Source: Nepenthes gracilis (lineage: Eukaryota; Streptophyta; Magnoliopsida; Caryophyllales; Nepenthaceae). Taken from it: a stretch of DNA of 64,000 nt. The translations under genes were made by a program, and so were the position numbers. Every line of letters begins with the position of its first letter. Position 1 is the first letter of the stretch. Below, in pieces: positions 46,505 through 59,800 of the stretch. The notes under the pieces are model-generated. The model worked only from the letters and a program-made list of their open reading frames with translations, did no database searches and was not told the origin of the DNA. The stretch spans positions 24,906,519 to 24,970,518 of the forward strand of contig BSYO01000005.1 of assembly GCA_033239525.1 (NCBI GenBank), written 5' to 3'.

Positions 46505-46699
46505 AGCTGTTGTTGAGTTGCAATAGTTTCTGCAGCATCTTTGCCATGGATGGTTTCAAGCTTTGCTTGAAATCCTTTCGGTCACTGAAATGAATATAAA
46601 TGATCAGTAGATGGCCTGTTTAAGAGTTGATCAAAGCAGTCAATCTTGGTACGATGAGCTGTTTTGCTGGGGCTTTTGCCTAAAGTTATAGCATTTTCC

Positions 46700-47450
46700 T
46701 CTAAATGTTAGGGGTGGATGTTGGATATTAATTGAATGAAAGATGTGGCATCCCATTTATAAGTAGAGGCCTTGCTCTCTCCTTTGAATGTGTACTTTGA
46801 GAGCAAAGCTCAAAGCTCCGGGCTTGGCACCGCGGGATAACACCTTGGCGATGAACCTTTTGTTGGGATATGGTTCATTCTTATGTGGGCCTATATTCGA
46901 TTGATTGGTTGTTCAGGGGTTTGGCTGAACGCTCACATGGGTACAATATTAAAATAGAATATTATTGTGTTCGCTTGCGCGAAGTACATGTGGCAAGTAG
47001 CTAGGGGGCAACCGGTGCCGGGTTTAAAGGGTGACCAGTCGGATTGTTTAGCTGAAAGGCAACCAACCGGACTGCCTAGTCGAAGGGCGACCAACCAAAC
47101 TGCCAATACCGAAGGGCCACCCGGCATCAATGCCGAATGGCAGCAAGATTGCTGAGTCTGAAGGGCGACCAGACTTTTGAGTTTGAAGGAGAACCGAACT
47201 GTTTATATTGAAAGATGATCGGTTGTCGATCCTAGTGGCCCACAATAAAAAAAAGCACGTGACACTCCTTTTAGGGTTTATAAAAGGGAGTGCGATTGAG
47301 AGAAAAATATCACTTGTAAAATTAGAGACCAATGAGCACCGCTAGGGAGAGAAAGTGAAAAAAAAGGAAAGAAAAAAGAGATAAGAAGGTTTTTTCTTGC
47401 TCTATAGATTTTTTCTATATTTACTGCTGCTCGAGTCCATTTTTGATACA
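46700..47450 (+). repeat. LTR-like remnant with internal repeats
   Basis: Two TATA-like sites, CATTTATAAGTAGAG (about 46757) and GGTTTATAAAAGGGAGTG (about 47276), each followed by leader-like sequence. Between them is a run of degenerate 27-bp repeats. No PBS, PPT or paired copy was found. A 94-codon minus-strand frame has no domain. Confidence 0.4.
47025..47235 (+). repeat. Degenerate ~27-bp tandem repeats
   Basis: About seven units of the type GAAGGGCGACCAACCGGACTG with spacer, starting near 47027, 47054, 47082, 47108, 47157, 47183 and 47208. They lie upstream of a TATAAAAG, where LTR U3 enhancer repeats often sit. Confidence 0.6.
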
Positions 47451-47454
47451 ATGA

Positions 47455-48075
47455 GTCATTCTATATTTAGAATGAGAACAAAAAATCATAGAACGTTATG
47501 TCTAAAATATCTTCACTATGTAAAAATTTGGTTACATAAACTCTAATAAAATATAATTATTCAACATCTTGTATAAAATAAATTAAGTAACAATGAGTAG
47601 AAGATGAAAGAATAGAAATATGATCAGTAAAATGTTCATATTAACTTTAAGAATAGTGTATTCAAGTCAGTGGAGATTGGAATATGATTTGGAATTCAAC
47701 CGAATACTCAAATATTTCTCTTATCCATTTTCTTATTCTTTCTCTTCTTTTTCTCTTAAAGTTGGCGCTCTATAGGTCTGAAAACTGTAAGTGATTTATC
47801 TTAAAACGCTTCAGTACAATTTTATACTGTGCGTTGGCACTTGAGTGCCCATCGGGTGCGCCTTAGTTGTGAGCGTTACTAAAATTAGCGCTTTGGGTGT
47901 GCTTCAAGCGCCCGCCTATTGCTTTTGGTGCTTCAGGTGCTCCTCAAATGTCACTTGAATATGCGCCTACTACTTTTGATGCTTTGGGTGTTTATCACAC
48001 ATGCAATTATTGTAATTTGCACACAAGCGTCCCAGTGTAAACTAGTAAATGACACGTCAAATGGGTATAAAATTC
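47455..48075 (+). repeat. LTR-like element of the 41.9-kb family, eroded
   Basis: Same order as the better copies: AT-rich start, CT-rich stretch (47720-47760), GC-richer section with GGTGCGCC / AAGCGCCC modules (47830-48040), and ATAAGAGTAACTTATATCCC then AACA at the right end (about 48096). The last bases overlap the start of the tandem duplication. Confidence 0.4.
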
Positions 48076-49090
48076 ATATAAGAGTAACTTATATCCCAAC
48101 AATATTAATTGAGCTTCTATTATTTATATGTTGACATCTATATAATATGCAATACATATCAATCTAAGAATAATATGATTTGAACTATTAGTACACGTGT
48201 TGGATCAATGTTGTTGGAGATGTTTAATTTGTAAAGTATAAGGTATGAATTTTCAAAGGTTCTTTTAATAACATTTAATTTAATTTATTAATAAAATTTT
48301 AAAACTAATCGATAATTTGGGTAAAAAATTATTTATTAGACTGAGGTCCAATACTTAGATGAGCACTTAACCCACGTACGAACACGTTTTGGACAGAATA
48401 TATACGCCTATAATGCATATGCATAGCGAATGTACGTGTTTGAGTCAAAATATTAACGCCTAATATGCACTCACATATGATATAAATTTAGCCTCAATGC
48501 CCAATTCAGTTTTGATCGATGCACGTGTATCAATTTTTTATAAATAGGTTTTTTGTTTGATTTTTGGCTCATTTTCAATTAATATAAGAGTAACTTATAT
48601 CCCAACAATATTAATTGAGCTTCTATTATTTATATGTTGACATCTATATAATATGCAATACATATCAATCTAAGAATAATATGATTTGAACTATTAGTAC
48701 ACGTGTTGGATCAATGTTGTTGGAGATGTTTAATTTGTAAAGTATAAGGTATGAATTTTCAAAGGTTCTTTTAATAACATTTAATTTAATTTATTAATAA
48801 AATTTTAAAACTAATCGATAATTTGGGTAAAAAATTATTTATTAGACTCCGAGGTCAATACTTAGATGAGCACTTAACCCACGTACGAACACGTTTTGGA
48901 CAGAATATATACGCCTATAATGCATATGCATAAGCGAATGTATAATGTTTGAGTCAAAATATTAACGCCTAATATGCACTCACATATGATATAAATTTAG
49001 CCTCAATGCCCAATTCAGTTTTGATCGATGCACGTGTATCAATTTTTTATAAATAGGTTTTTTGTTTGATTTTTGGCTCATTTTCAATTA
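48076..49090. repeat. 506-bp tandem duplication
   Basis: Copy 1 is 48076-48581, copy 2 48582-49090. They are nearly identical, with a few differences (CTGAGGTCC against CTCCGAGGTC near 48342/48848, and GTACGTG against GTATAATG). The unit starts ATATAAGAGTAACTTATATC and ends ...GGCTCATTTTCAATTA. It includes the right end of the preceding LTR-like element plus unrelated flank. Confidence 0.88.
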
Positions 49091-49160
49091 ATATTTGAGA
49101 AAGTTGAGAAAAAGAGAAAAGGAAAAGAAAGAGAAGAAAAAAGAGATAGAAATAGAAGGT

Positions 49161-50657
49161 TGTTGGGTCCCAACATACGGGCCCATAACACACGGCCCGG
49201 AGGAAGGCCCAAGGCATTGGCGGGAAACATTTTCACCATTGGCGGGAGTTTTTGGAGGGAAAATACCCATCCTCTTCTCTATAAAAGGGCACAGTCCCTG
49301 CACAGGAAGGGGAGAGCAAAAAAAGGGGAAGCAGAAAGGGAAAGAAAAAAGATCACTTTCCCAGATTCTCGAGGCCCGAGCCTATGAGGCCGGCTAAATC
49401 TGGGATCCACTTTCCCTCTCTCTCTCTCTTTCTCTCTCTCGCCCTCTGCTTCTTTATCTCCACAATGAAGAAGAAAGAAACACGGCGGATGACGGAACGT
49501 TCCCGATTCAGTCGACAGCCAGCGAAGTAAACCATGGAGCCCTTCCCAACAATGGCGGTCCTTCTTCCTCCTGTTCTCATCAAGAACAGAGCGTGAAGCT
49601 CCCCCACTGCCGTCACTCCCCAGAGAACAAGGCGCAGAGCTTCCTGGCGATGCCACTCAACGATTCCCTCTCAAATCGGCGTTGATGGGCCGGCTCATGG
49701 ATTCATGGCGGCCAGGCGCGTTTCCTCCTTTCCCCCAAACGGGCGCTCGCGTCCTCCCGGAACTGAGATCCCCAAAATCACACCCCGGAGCTCTTCACGG
49801 TGGCGAAGTCTAGCGTTCCTTTAACAGGAACGCAAGGCTCCTGGCCGAGTGTGGAGCGGATCTGCTCTCGGCCATGGCGCTGGTCGTCGTCCTCCGGACT
49901 CGGATGAACGGAATGCTCGGCCCGGCGCCATGGGAATTTAGGGTTCCCGATGTTCGTTTGCTTCATCAGCGGGCGCCTCTCGGCACGAAGAAGAGAAACC
50001 CGGCCCCGCGAATGTTGAGTGCTCACCTCGGGGGATCGACCGCCGGACACACAAACTCCCAGAAAATATCCCGCGGCTCCTAACCGCACGTGTCCCACTC
50101 AGCTACCTCGAGCCAAATGGGCAAGTCCGGCACTGACAGTCCGCCGGGACACCTCGGGCAGACAGGGCCCAACATCTCCATGCTACTATGGAGCGTCCAA
50201 ATAACAGTGAGGCTCACGAGCCGGCCTCTAACCCGGAAGCAGGAACCTTTCCAAGCCGCCCCTCTGGCAGGTGCATCTATAAGCCGCCCTTCGCGGGTGC
50301 ACCCCCAAGAGAAATTTCATCTAAACCGCCCTCCGCGGGCGCACAAATAAGCCGCCCTTTGCCGAGCGCATCCATAGAGCTCACACCTCCGATTACATTC
50401 CTCTCGCACTCCCCTCATTCTCGCATCTTACGCATGCATTACTCCGTTTATTCTCGGAAGATATCTGACTTGAGCGTCGGAGTGCCGATGGGGGACCAAA
50501 ATCCCCCCGTCAGCCTCTAACCTCTCGCTTATTGTTTGTGTTGTGCAGATCCAAGTTCATAGAGACGGAAATTGGATCCTTCTCCCGACGCCGCCACGTG
50601 CTAGGGAATCCGAAGGCTCTCTAATCCGTATGGCAACCGCGGATCCGGGACGCAACA
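49161..50657 (+). mobile_element. Solo LTR of a Gypsy element, 1.5 kb, AAGGT target duplication
   Basis: Starts TGTTGGGTCCCAACATACGG and ends GATCCGGGACGCAACA. The 5-bp duplication AAGGT is perfect (49156-49160 and 50658-50662). Ends and style match the LTRs at 12151 and 22025 (TGTTGGGTCCCAA..., GGGACGCAACA), so it belongs to a related Tat-like family. A TATA box CTCTATAAAAGGGCAC lies at about 49277. No coding sequence follows; several open frames inside (up to 125 codons) are chance products of high GC. It was formed by recombination between two LTRs. Confidence 0.88.
50250..50385 (+). repeat. GCCGCCC...GCGGGTGCA repeats in the solo LTR
   Basis: Three to four units of about 30-45 bp with AAGCCGCCCTTCGCGGGTGC as core. 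CCGC and GCGG within the core can pair. Confidence 0.55.
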
Positions 50658-50662
50658 AAGGT

Positions 50663-53600
50663 GAATTTGGGATAAATTCAATCAATTTTTTGATAAAATC
50701 AAGTAAAAAGGAGAGAAAAGAAAAAAGAGACAGAAAGAAAGGTTGATTTTAAAGTAAATTTAATTAATATTTTGGTAAAATTAGGTAAAAATAAGTGCAT
50801 ATAAACTTTTTTTTCTTTATTGCTATTTTTTTTTTTGTAATATCTTAGATATTTTTTGTTCTAATACTCATATATCTACTAATTTCTTATGTAAAATCGA
50901 TTATATTTTACGCACACGTGAATCTATTAAATTTTCATGAAATTCATTTAAATCATATTATAAATTCATTTAAATCATATTTGAGTATTAAAAAATTGTA
51001 TAAATAATATTGCATATATTGAAATTATATATATATATATGTTTCTGCATGCCTATAATTCTACATTATTATTCTCAAATGATTTTAATTTCTACATATT
51101 TGTTCTTACATGTTTTCTATTTATACAAAATTTTTAAAATACAGAAAGTATTATATATTTTTAAAATTATCTATATAAATAATTTTACTTGATATAAATT
51201 TTATTTCATGATTTCCTGCATGTTACATATTTGAAAGGAAATTGATGAAAACTCTATTTAAACTTTGATAAAGGAAATTAGTTTCTTAATTATGAAAAAA
51301 TATGTATATTTATATTTTGTGTAAAATGTTTAATTTTGATCCAAATAAGGGTTATTGTAGAGAATTAATAGAATATATTTAAACATAATTTAATAGATTA
51401 TTTATAAATTAAAGGTCAAATATTAAAATTTACAGGTCAAAAAATTAGTGTTTGATTTCGATTATAAGAAATAATATGTAATCTATCTAACCATAGGTTA
51501 TAAATAATGGTGTATAAGCATTTAATTATGTAAAAATAATCATAACCCAAATTTGGTTACTTATATTTTGGTGAGGTCATCACTGATACTTAATTTTTTA
51601 TGTATTAGTATAATTTTTGTATACGTTATATTTTCACATGTATTATATGATTTTTGGCATGACTCTACATTTGCATAGTTTTGGGCATATTCAATTATTA
51701 GTAGACGACTTTTGTATGTTTTATCGAGGATTTGATGATATTAGCATTTTGATCACGATATTATCCTTGACATGTTTGCTTGATATATATCAATATATAA
51801 AATTTACTTATATTTTATTGAGTATTAAATTCATTCTTATATATATTTTGCTAACATTTTAGATTAGAAAATTTAAATTTTCTTGTAGACAGATCTGGGA
51901 CCGTGACGATGCTTTTGGGAGAATTGTTTTTGTTGTCCAATTTTTAATAATAAATTATAACGTTATTAGTATAATTTTAGATTATTTTTAAAAATAATTA
52001 TATAATAAAATTTAAGAAAAAAGTTAGATTTTTTGAAAAAGTGGATCAATGCCCAACAGGCTCCTATCTGACATTGGTATGTATTTTGAGTAGAAAGACT
52101 ATGCTTGATGGGCGCCTTTAGAGCTCTTATACGCAATTTAGATAATGCAGTGACATATGAGGTGCGCCTGAATTAGTATTCATGAGTATTTTAGATCGAA
52201 TGAGCGGCACCTAATGTGTACTTGTTGCAGCAATTTTACATGTTTAAGATAGAATATTTGTACTCAAGTTACACCTAATATGACACTCGTGTATACCTGA
52301 GGTTTTGAAGTGACGTCTGATATATGTCTATTTGATACTCATACATCGATTTAAGCATATAAGCTGTGATGAGATTGCAGATGTTCATTTCGCACATAAG
52401 AGAGAGACATAAGAGGAGAAGAAGAAACAAAAGATTTTAGAGTTTTATTTCGTGAGATCTGTCAAATTAAATATTAAAAGTAAGTATTTATTAATCCATT
52501 CTTATATTTATTTTATGAATCTTTGCGATTTTATTTACAATACTTATTTTATTATACATATGCCACGGTTTTACATCTCTAGTTGAATATTATTGCATAT
52601 ATATAATTTTTACCAAATGTTTTGAAAATTTATTAGGTTTTGCAAAAGGCTTGAGAGCTTTATTTATGTTTTCATGTAATAAGTAAATATTTCAAAGTAT
52701 CATATTTATATGTGAAAATATTTATAAATGCAAGTCATAAAATTTATGCATTTGATTTTACATGTTAATATTTTATTTAAATATTATAAATTAGACTCCA
52801 TTTTATATTTGATATGATTTAAAAGTTTTGAATATTTATATTTTTCTCAAATTAGAAAAGTTTTAGATAATTATATTTTTTTATAGAGTAAAAAAGTTTT
52901 GAATATCTGTTATAAAATCTTCTATTTACATTTTTTTAATGATCATTGTAAAAAGTTGAACGAATTAATATATTCACACATTTTAATATTTTATGTATAC
53001 TTAAGAACTAACATATTATTTACAAGTAATAAAAAAAAATGACATTTGACTCAATTTATATGAAATAATCTGTATACAACCTGCTTGTAAATTTAAATAA
53101 TTGTACTTTTACCTAAATTATCGGGAGTATATAACTCCCCCTCATAGTTGACCTTTTGATCCCCGGTTCTCAATTTTGGCATACCTTTAATTTTTAATAT
53201 TTTTACCTATATTATTTCTTTTTACTCTTCTTTTCTTTTCCACAAAAAATGATCAAACTATTGCGCAAACATACTTTCGTAATTCAATAGTCACACAAGC
53301 GCCAAATTGGTGTGCATAAAGTGCCTTCAATCAACTTAATTGCATATGAATGCTACGTTAGATGTTAACATTATGTTCAAATTACACATAAACACTATAT
53401 AGATAGATGTACACTAGGCACTATTTAGTTTGTAAAAACACACATGAGTGTTACACAGACAAATATTAGTGCCATCAATTTGCCACCAGCGCATATGAGA
53501 CCATAGAGGTGCACATCAAGCATGCAACTTTTGTCTTGGACACCTATGAGCACAGGTCAAGCATCCTTTATGCAGCGGGCTTGATTTCCAAAATTAAAAT

Positions 53601-55360
53601 TTTTTTAAATTTTTATTATAATATTATTTTTAAATAAATATAAAATTATATTAACAATGTTATAATTTAATAATAAAAATCGAGCATTACATTATAATTG
53701 ATGCTTACTTTTTACGATTTGAATTCTGGGTTGGTTTACCCTGATAAAGTTATGTACGATTTTTTACTTTTTTTTATATTTAGTATTTTATTTAGATATT
53801 TTTTATAATAATTTATGAATTAAGTAAGTAAAATTTATTTTTAAGATTAAACGGAAATATTTTGCTCATTCCCATGACCACTATAATTATATTCAATTAT
53901 GTTATTTACGATATTAGTATACAGTGTCCGATTCGGATGTGGTTATTAAATCGTGATTATTATGAATAAATTCTAATTTTGATATAATTATTATTACTTA
54001 CTTATAATAGGATTATAAAATGATTGCTACAAATGTAAAATACCGTAAAAATTTTTCATTTATGAAAATTTTATTGATAAATGAATATGATCCTGATTAA
54101 TTTTACAATTCATGCAATTGGATCTAATTCTATTTGACCTAATCTTAAAACTTTGAATAAACAGGTTTTTTTGATGATACTCAAAATATGAAAAAAAATT
54201 TTACGTTTAAATAGAAATATTCTATTTTAAAATAAACAATTAAGATTAATAACGAGATATATCCTCCTCAATCCAAAAATAAACCAATGAGGCTTAACTG
54301 CTTCAAACGGAGTCCGGGGGTGAAGCACTTGATCCAAGGGGCACAATCCCTTCCCCGCTATCTCGAAGCCTTTAGATATAAATTTTTAACTATTTATGTG
54401 CGTTTTTGTTTTTAATTTTGCTTTCAATTTTTTTAAATAAAATACAGAAATATTTAATATATATTCAACAACCTCACGGAGATTAGTGTTATTATAGTCG
54501 CCTGGATCTGGAAGATTTGTTGGAAGAAGAATTTTGACAAGTTCGATCAAAGTCGAGCTGACCCTAATAGAGAAGTTCAATAAAAAGAGGCCCACGAAAG
54601 GTTTTGGTATAAAGTGAGTTGGTGTCGTACCAAGGCCCACGATTTTAGCTTGCTACGGTTAGTTTTGGTCCATGTTGCCATTTTCTTACTCTAAGGAATA
54701 TCGGCCATAACTATAGCCCTTATCCAAAATGGTGGGATAAAACAGTCTTGCCTTATTTGAGATGGTTTTAAAAAGCAGGCAAGTAATAACGATTTCCAGC
54801 ATTATAAAAAAGGCTCCCAAGTGTAAAGAAAGGGGGATCTCTCTTTCAGTCAGACAGAAAAATAAAAAAATATATAAAATAAAATAAAGAAATGTATAAT
54901 TTTTCATTTCTCAAAGCATCTTTCCTTTCTGTAGAGGAAGATTTTTTTGAGTTGAGCATCAGAAAGCCTATCGGGAAATAGTCCTTGTAGGTGCTCTGAT
55001 TCTCTTATTTTTATTTATAATGTATAAATTTCAGATTTTTAAAGGCGTTAATCAGATCCACTTGGTTCAAGTTAACTAGATCAATCGGGCAAGGAGATCG
55101 AGATGAAAATCTAGATTCGTCTAAAATTCGGATCCCAAAACTTATCAAAATTGAATATTATTATTAATTATTAGAAGATATATATATATATATATTAAAA
55201 AATGTTTATTATTTTTATGTTTTACTTTTTTTTCATTATTCATCTTTTATTTAGCATTTGGAGTATTATGTAGAAAAGTTGAGTTAAATTAATTTTATTT
55301 TTAAATCATAAATTAATATATATTGTTGTAAAAAAATTAAAGTACGAAGAAGTCAAATAA
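50663..55360. other. AT-rich intergenic DNA
   Basis: No gene seen over 4.7 kb. Two GC-richer patches (52040-52330 and 53280-53580) contain repeated words of the GATGGGCGCC / GGTGCGCC / AAGCGCC type and may be remains of the LTR-like family. A stretch at 54270-54370 (GGAGTCCGGGGGTGAAGCAC) is also GC-rich but was not identified. Confidence 0.45.
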
Positions 55361-55366
55361 TTTCGT

Positions 55367-55604
55367 TATATAAATAGAACAAATATTCAAATAAAACTAA
55401 AACTAAAATTAATTGGTTCATTCACCTGAAAAGTCTGCCTCTGCACTCTCGGTTTTGTTCTGCCTTCGACGGCGCCTAGTCTCCCCTGCAACGACTCTGT
55501 TTCTCCTCTCCCTGCTCAACAAACAATATTTTCTCTCCAACAATCGATATTTCAATCTAGGGATTTCGCATTTTTATAAAATAAAAAAAAATTGTGCTAA
55601 TAAA
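55367..55604 (+). promoter_or_regulatory. TATA box and 5' leader of the Derlin gene
   Basis: TATATAAATA at 55367-55376 predicts a start near 55400. The leader to 55604 is CT-rich (TCTCCTCTCCCTGCTC) and has no upstream ATG in a good context. Confidence 0.6.
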
Positions 55605-56207
55605 ATGGCTCAAGCCGTTGAAGAATGGTACAAGCAGATGCCCATCATCACTCGGTCCTATCTCACTGCTGCAATTGTTACAGCCGTTGGTTGTTCTCTC
55701 GAGGTACACGCTCTCTCTCCCTCTCTCGATGGTGCTGTTGATTTCTCAGTCTATATAACTGAGTTTTTTTTTTCCTTTTTTTTTTAGCAGCTGTTAACTT
55801 TATGATTAGGGCACCTGGGTTTGTTGGGTTTAGGGTGGATTCATTGGGGTGAAAACAAAAGTGTTCAAATTTGGCGTTTTCTAGTGTCTTAATTTCAACC
55901 TTTTTTTGTTATTGTCAACTTAGTCTGTAATAGGGCTGTTGGCTTTTAATTTTGATCTGGTTAAGCTCCTCTTGTTTGTTAGTATCTAGATTATGGTCCC
56001 TGTGCTGAGGTGTGGCCTATTGCTGTTGCAATTGGGTTTCAAGAGCTTGCCTATTTGATAATTAAGTCATATTTCTATCAATTGACGATGTCAATATTTG
56101 TTTGCAGATAATCTCTCCTCATAATCTGTACTTGAACCCCAAACTTGTGATGAAACGTTACGAGTTTTGGCGGCTTGTCACAAATTTCTTGTACTTCAGG
56201 AAAATGG
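55605..56207 (+). CDS. DER2: Derlin-2-like ER membrane protein, first two coding exons (partial)
   Basis: Derlins are multi-pass ER membrane proteins that help extract misfolded proteins for degradation (ERAD). Exon 1 is 55605-55703 (33 codons, MAQAVEEWYKQMPIITRSYL..., donor GTACAC). Exon 2 is 56108-56207 (after TTTGCAG), encoding IISPHNLYLNPKLVMKRYEF, then WRLVTNFLYFRKM and the first base of the next codon, donor GTAATT. The residues and both exon borders agree with plant Derlin-2. Only 66 of the usual ~240 residues are present. Exon 3 (expected to start with the DLDFLFHMFF-like block) was not found up to 64000. Either intron 2 extends beyond the window, enlarged by transposons, or the gene is truncated. 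Confidence 0.85.
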
Positions 56208-57415
56208 GTAATTATCCTCTTCCTCTCCTGCTTGTTATTTTTGAGCTTTTTATTTCCACTTGCATTGAGGCATACGATTTGCAACTGGGTTTTTGAATTC
56301 TCATTATAAGCTTCTTCTATTTTGTATTGGCATTGAATCTTTTGGTGTGTTTGGATGGAGTATTTGAGAATTTATTTCAAATACCTTTTATTTAAATCCC
56401 TCGAGTTAGTAAACTTATTGGGTCTTTGACATCCCCTCCAATTTCCGTAAAAAAAGGGATCTAGATAGCTTTGAAAACTCATTTTCTCTTTTTATTAGCG
56501 TTGATGTGGGTGTCAGCGGTTGCTTGAGTTGATGTGATCCAAGTGGAATTGATATGAAATTAAGTGAAAATGATCTGTTGTTAGTTCAATCAAAGTCTTG
56601 CCCTCTAGACTGAATCCCCTAGATGATCTTGCAATTGTACGTTCTATTTTAGCTCTTTTATTGACCATGATTAGAAGGATGCAACCCACTTTGGTATTTA
56701 GTAATAATAAAAAAAACATTTTCAAATATGCAATAGCCATCCTTTTATAGGAGAAGGAGGTAGTCTAAATTAGAAAAAAAACTATAATAATGATAATTAC
56801 ACAAATAAGTTACATTAGAAGATACTATTATAATATATATAATATCCTAATATGTGAGTTCCTAAAATCCCCTCTCAAACTCAATATGGTGTGGCGACTT
56901 ATCCCCGATTCCTTATGATAAAGTTTATTATTCATCTTAATTTAATTAGTCCAATTATTATCTCCAACTATTTTCCAATTTCAAGGCTTGAAATAAAGCC
57001 GACAAGTTTTGAAATTTTTCGAATTATTACTTCTTGAACGTTGGACGTGACCCCAAAAGCAAAGGTCGATGATTGATCCATATTAAAATATCGACCCATA
57101 TCACAAGACTTGAAATGCCACATCATCAAGTGGCTTTAAGAATTGACCATAATCTGATCCAAAATATTTATAAAGATAAGTATCTTATCGATATCACGGT
57201 ATTCATAAAATCATGACCCAATTAAACTACTAAAAAGATAATCAACATCCGACATACATGGCCAACGAGAACGTCATAGCTTTTATGTAATATAAAACCG
57301 TTATCCAAACAAAATTATGCATCCTAAGCTAATATTTTGGGGCATAATATAACATCCGATCATTTTGATTCCTAATTCAATTTTTCTTGAACAGTCTTTT
57401 CACCAACCTTCTCAA
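56208..57415 (+). other. Derlin intron 2, left part
   Basis: Starts at the GTAATT donor. Ordinary intron-like AT-rich sequence; no further Derlin exon and no recognisable transposon before the LTR-like sequence at about 57420. Confidence 0.45.
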
Positions 57416-57419
57416 CCTA

Positions 57420-59085
57420 CAAGTGTGTTCTGAGCCCAATAATCTGAGGGGGGTTAGTAAAGAAAATAAAAGTAAAAATGAGCCGATTACTTAATAAGGT
57501 ATATAAATTTTTTTATAATCAAATATATAACTTAAAACACGTAGGAAGGATAATGATAAGAATTTCAAATGCAAGGCTATGAATTTTCATAATATTCATA
57601 CGAAGGTTTCAGATTTCCTTTTTTAGCTCTCAATCTACAATGCACTATAAAAAATATATTCAAATTATACTAATTTTTATGGGCTAAGGATCAGTAGAGC
57701 CTTACCAACAAAGGAGCAAATAATCGAAACCTAAGTCATATTTGTTTCTACACAATCAAAGGTCTTATGCTACTATTTAAGACTCATAAGTGGGCTATCA
57801 TACATATAACTCTATAGATAGGACCAAACACCGCTTTCACCCTGTGAATAATAGATATGAACATTAATTATTACTATAATATACTAAGAATGTTATAATA
57901 TATCACCGCTGATTTCTTATAATGGTCCGTGCATAATAAAGGAAAAACTCTACTCAAATACAAATAACCTTTTATATTTTCTCTTATTAGACAAAATATC
58001 CTTAGTCCTTTCTCAATTTGTAGAGTTTTTTTCCAAATTCTTTCAAATATTTGTCATATAGTGCCTCAAATTTTTGTAGGAACTTAAACATGCTCATTTT
58101 AAAACATACAAAAGTTACATTATGAAAATTTCAAATATATGGACTATTCATAACAAGGAATTGTAGAAAGCTAATAAAAATTTCTATGATTCAACATCTC
58201 TTTTCAATTGAGAAATATGTAGGGACAATTTATGACAATTGTAAGACATTCAAGACATATATTTGATAATTGAAAACATGCTAGACATTATATATAAAAA
58301 TTGAAACATCTGAGAGTATTAAATTAAAATTTCAGTACATGCACAAGTGAAAAATGTAGAGAACTTGCTTGATAACACAATATATATGATTTTTGGACAT
58401 GAACTTCATGAAATTTACAAAAAATGGGAATGAAAGTCCATGTATATGGAGTATAAATAGTCTAGCTATAAAAATATGACATGTATGAGTATTTAAAATA
58501 ATAAATATTCAATGAAATAGAAAAAAATCAGTAATAAAGGAAATAGACTTAGGATGCACTTGCCTTACAATTTCACCAAAATTTTTCTTGAATTCTATTC
58601 ATATGTCCTCTTTTAGCCATTTCTCTCTTATTCTCTTTTCTCCTTTTCTCTTCTCTCCTCTAAAAATCTAGCAAAAATGACGAAAAATCAGCTAGATATG
58701 ACTTTTATAAAAGGTTGGTACATGTGTGCCCATTAGGCACGCATCGGGTGCCACGACAAAATATTGTGACGCATGAGCGTCACCTCACCCGCATGTCAAG
58801 CGCGGGCAATCTACCAAAAGTGCTAATGAGCGTCATTCAGGCACGCCAGTGTCGGACAGCGCCCGAAATCCGCAGGCTTGGTCGGGTGTCCTTGACATGA
58901 CCTCTCTACTTAGAACAAGCAAGTGTGCGTGTCAGGTGCTGATCAAGCGTTAGTCATCCAATATGACCCGCTTTAATGTTGACTTTGACTCAAATCTTTT
59001 GTTTGACCTTAAAACTTCCTCGTCCTATTTTAATTAATTATAATCAAATTTATAATTTTAAAACTCACACCTTACATATGGTGTC
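57420..59085 (+). repeat. Decayed Gypsy 5' LTR (probably Del/Tekay type)
   Basis: Starts near TGTGTTCTGAGCCCAATAAT and ends near CACACCTTACA. Its middle (ACACAATCAAAGGTC..., 57735-57850) and right half (CTTGCCTTACAATTTCACC, 58560 onward; a CT-rich run; a GC-richer section at 58710-58960) align by eye with 61215-62390. A PBS-like TGGTGTCAAAGAT follows at about 59088. The LTR pair is very diverged, so the insertion is old or one copy was altered. Confidence 0.5.
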
Positions 59086-59800
59086 AAAGATAAAAATTTA
59101 AGTTTGGAAATCAAATTAAGATGACAATCAGACAAATGAGCTTTGTAAAATGGTGTTGTTGATCGGTCAAATGAGCTTTGTAAAATGGTAATTAATCTAA
59201 GTGTGTTTTATCGTTTATGAAATCAAAAAAACTAAAGTTAAGGAAGACAAATGGTAAGCCATATTCGGATAAGGTGATGGTGCATAAAATGGTAATTAAT
59301 CTAAGTGTGTTTTATGCGTTTATGAAATACATCATTGTGAGCAATCTAAACAGTACTAAAGTTGTTACAATAAGGAAGAATTTCGCTAGATTTAGGAATA
59401 CTAATATCATAATTTGATTACGTAAAAATAGACATTCTAAGCGAAGCCAAAGAAGTTCCTATTCATCGGATATAGTATCCGGCCAACATGATATTTAGCC
59501 TGGTGAGCAAGCAAAAAAACGCCGTGATCTGATTTTTTACTCTTATTAACGTTAAGAAATAAGAGAATCACGTAATAAGTAGAGAAAACCATTAGTGGAC
59601 TATTGATGTGATGGACCACATCGTCTTTTTCGTCATTAATCATTATCAAAATTAATGAATGTGGTACATATATTCTTTTTCTTATGTATAAGGGATCCCA
59701 CCTAGTGACTAATGGTGCAGAGAGTTGACGTCATCGGTGGCTCGATAAGGCCGTATTATAGGACATATGATGTCGAGATCTTGTTAAGGAAAGATTTTCG
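59086..59800 (+). other. Remains of the Gypsy internal region
   Basis: After the PBS-like site no gag or pol reading could be recognised. Short segments are already duplicated here: CAAATGAGCTTTGTAAAATG at 59131 and 59167, and AATGGTAATTAATCTAAGTG at about 59185 and 59287. Confidence 0.4.

Noticed and set aside
46718..46930. Considered as a Cassandra-type TRIM with 5S-like promoter
   Set aside because: The 5S-like internal promoter words are not present and no paired LTR was found.
49073..50746. Several open frames of 60-125 codons near the 1.5-kb solo LTR
   Set aside because: Overlapping frames on both strands in GC-rich LTR DNA without conserved residues.
54270..54370. GC-rich stretch considered as 5S rRNA or tRNA-like
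   Set aside because: No A/B box order, no cloverleaf and no 5S signature could be read.
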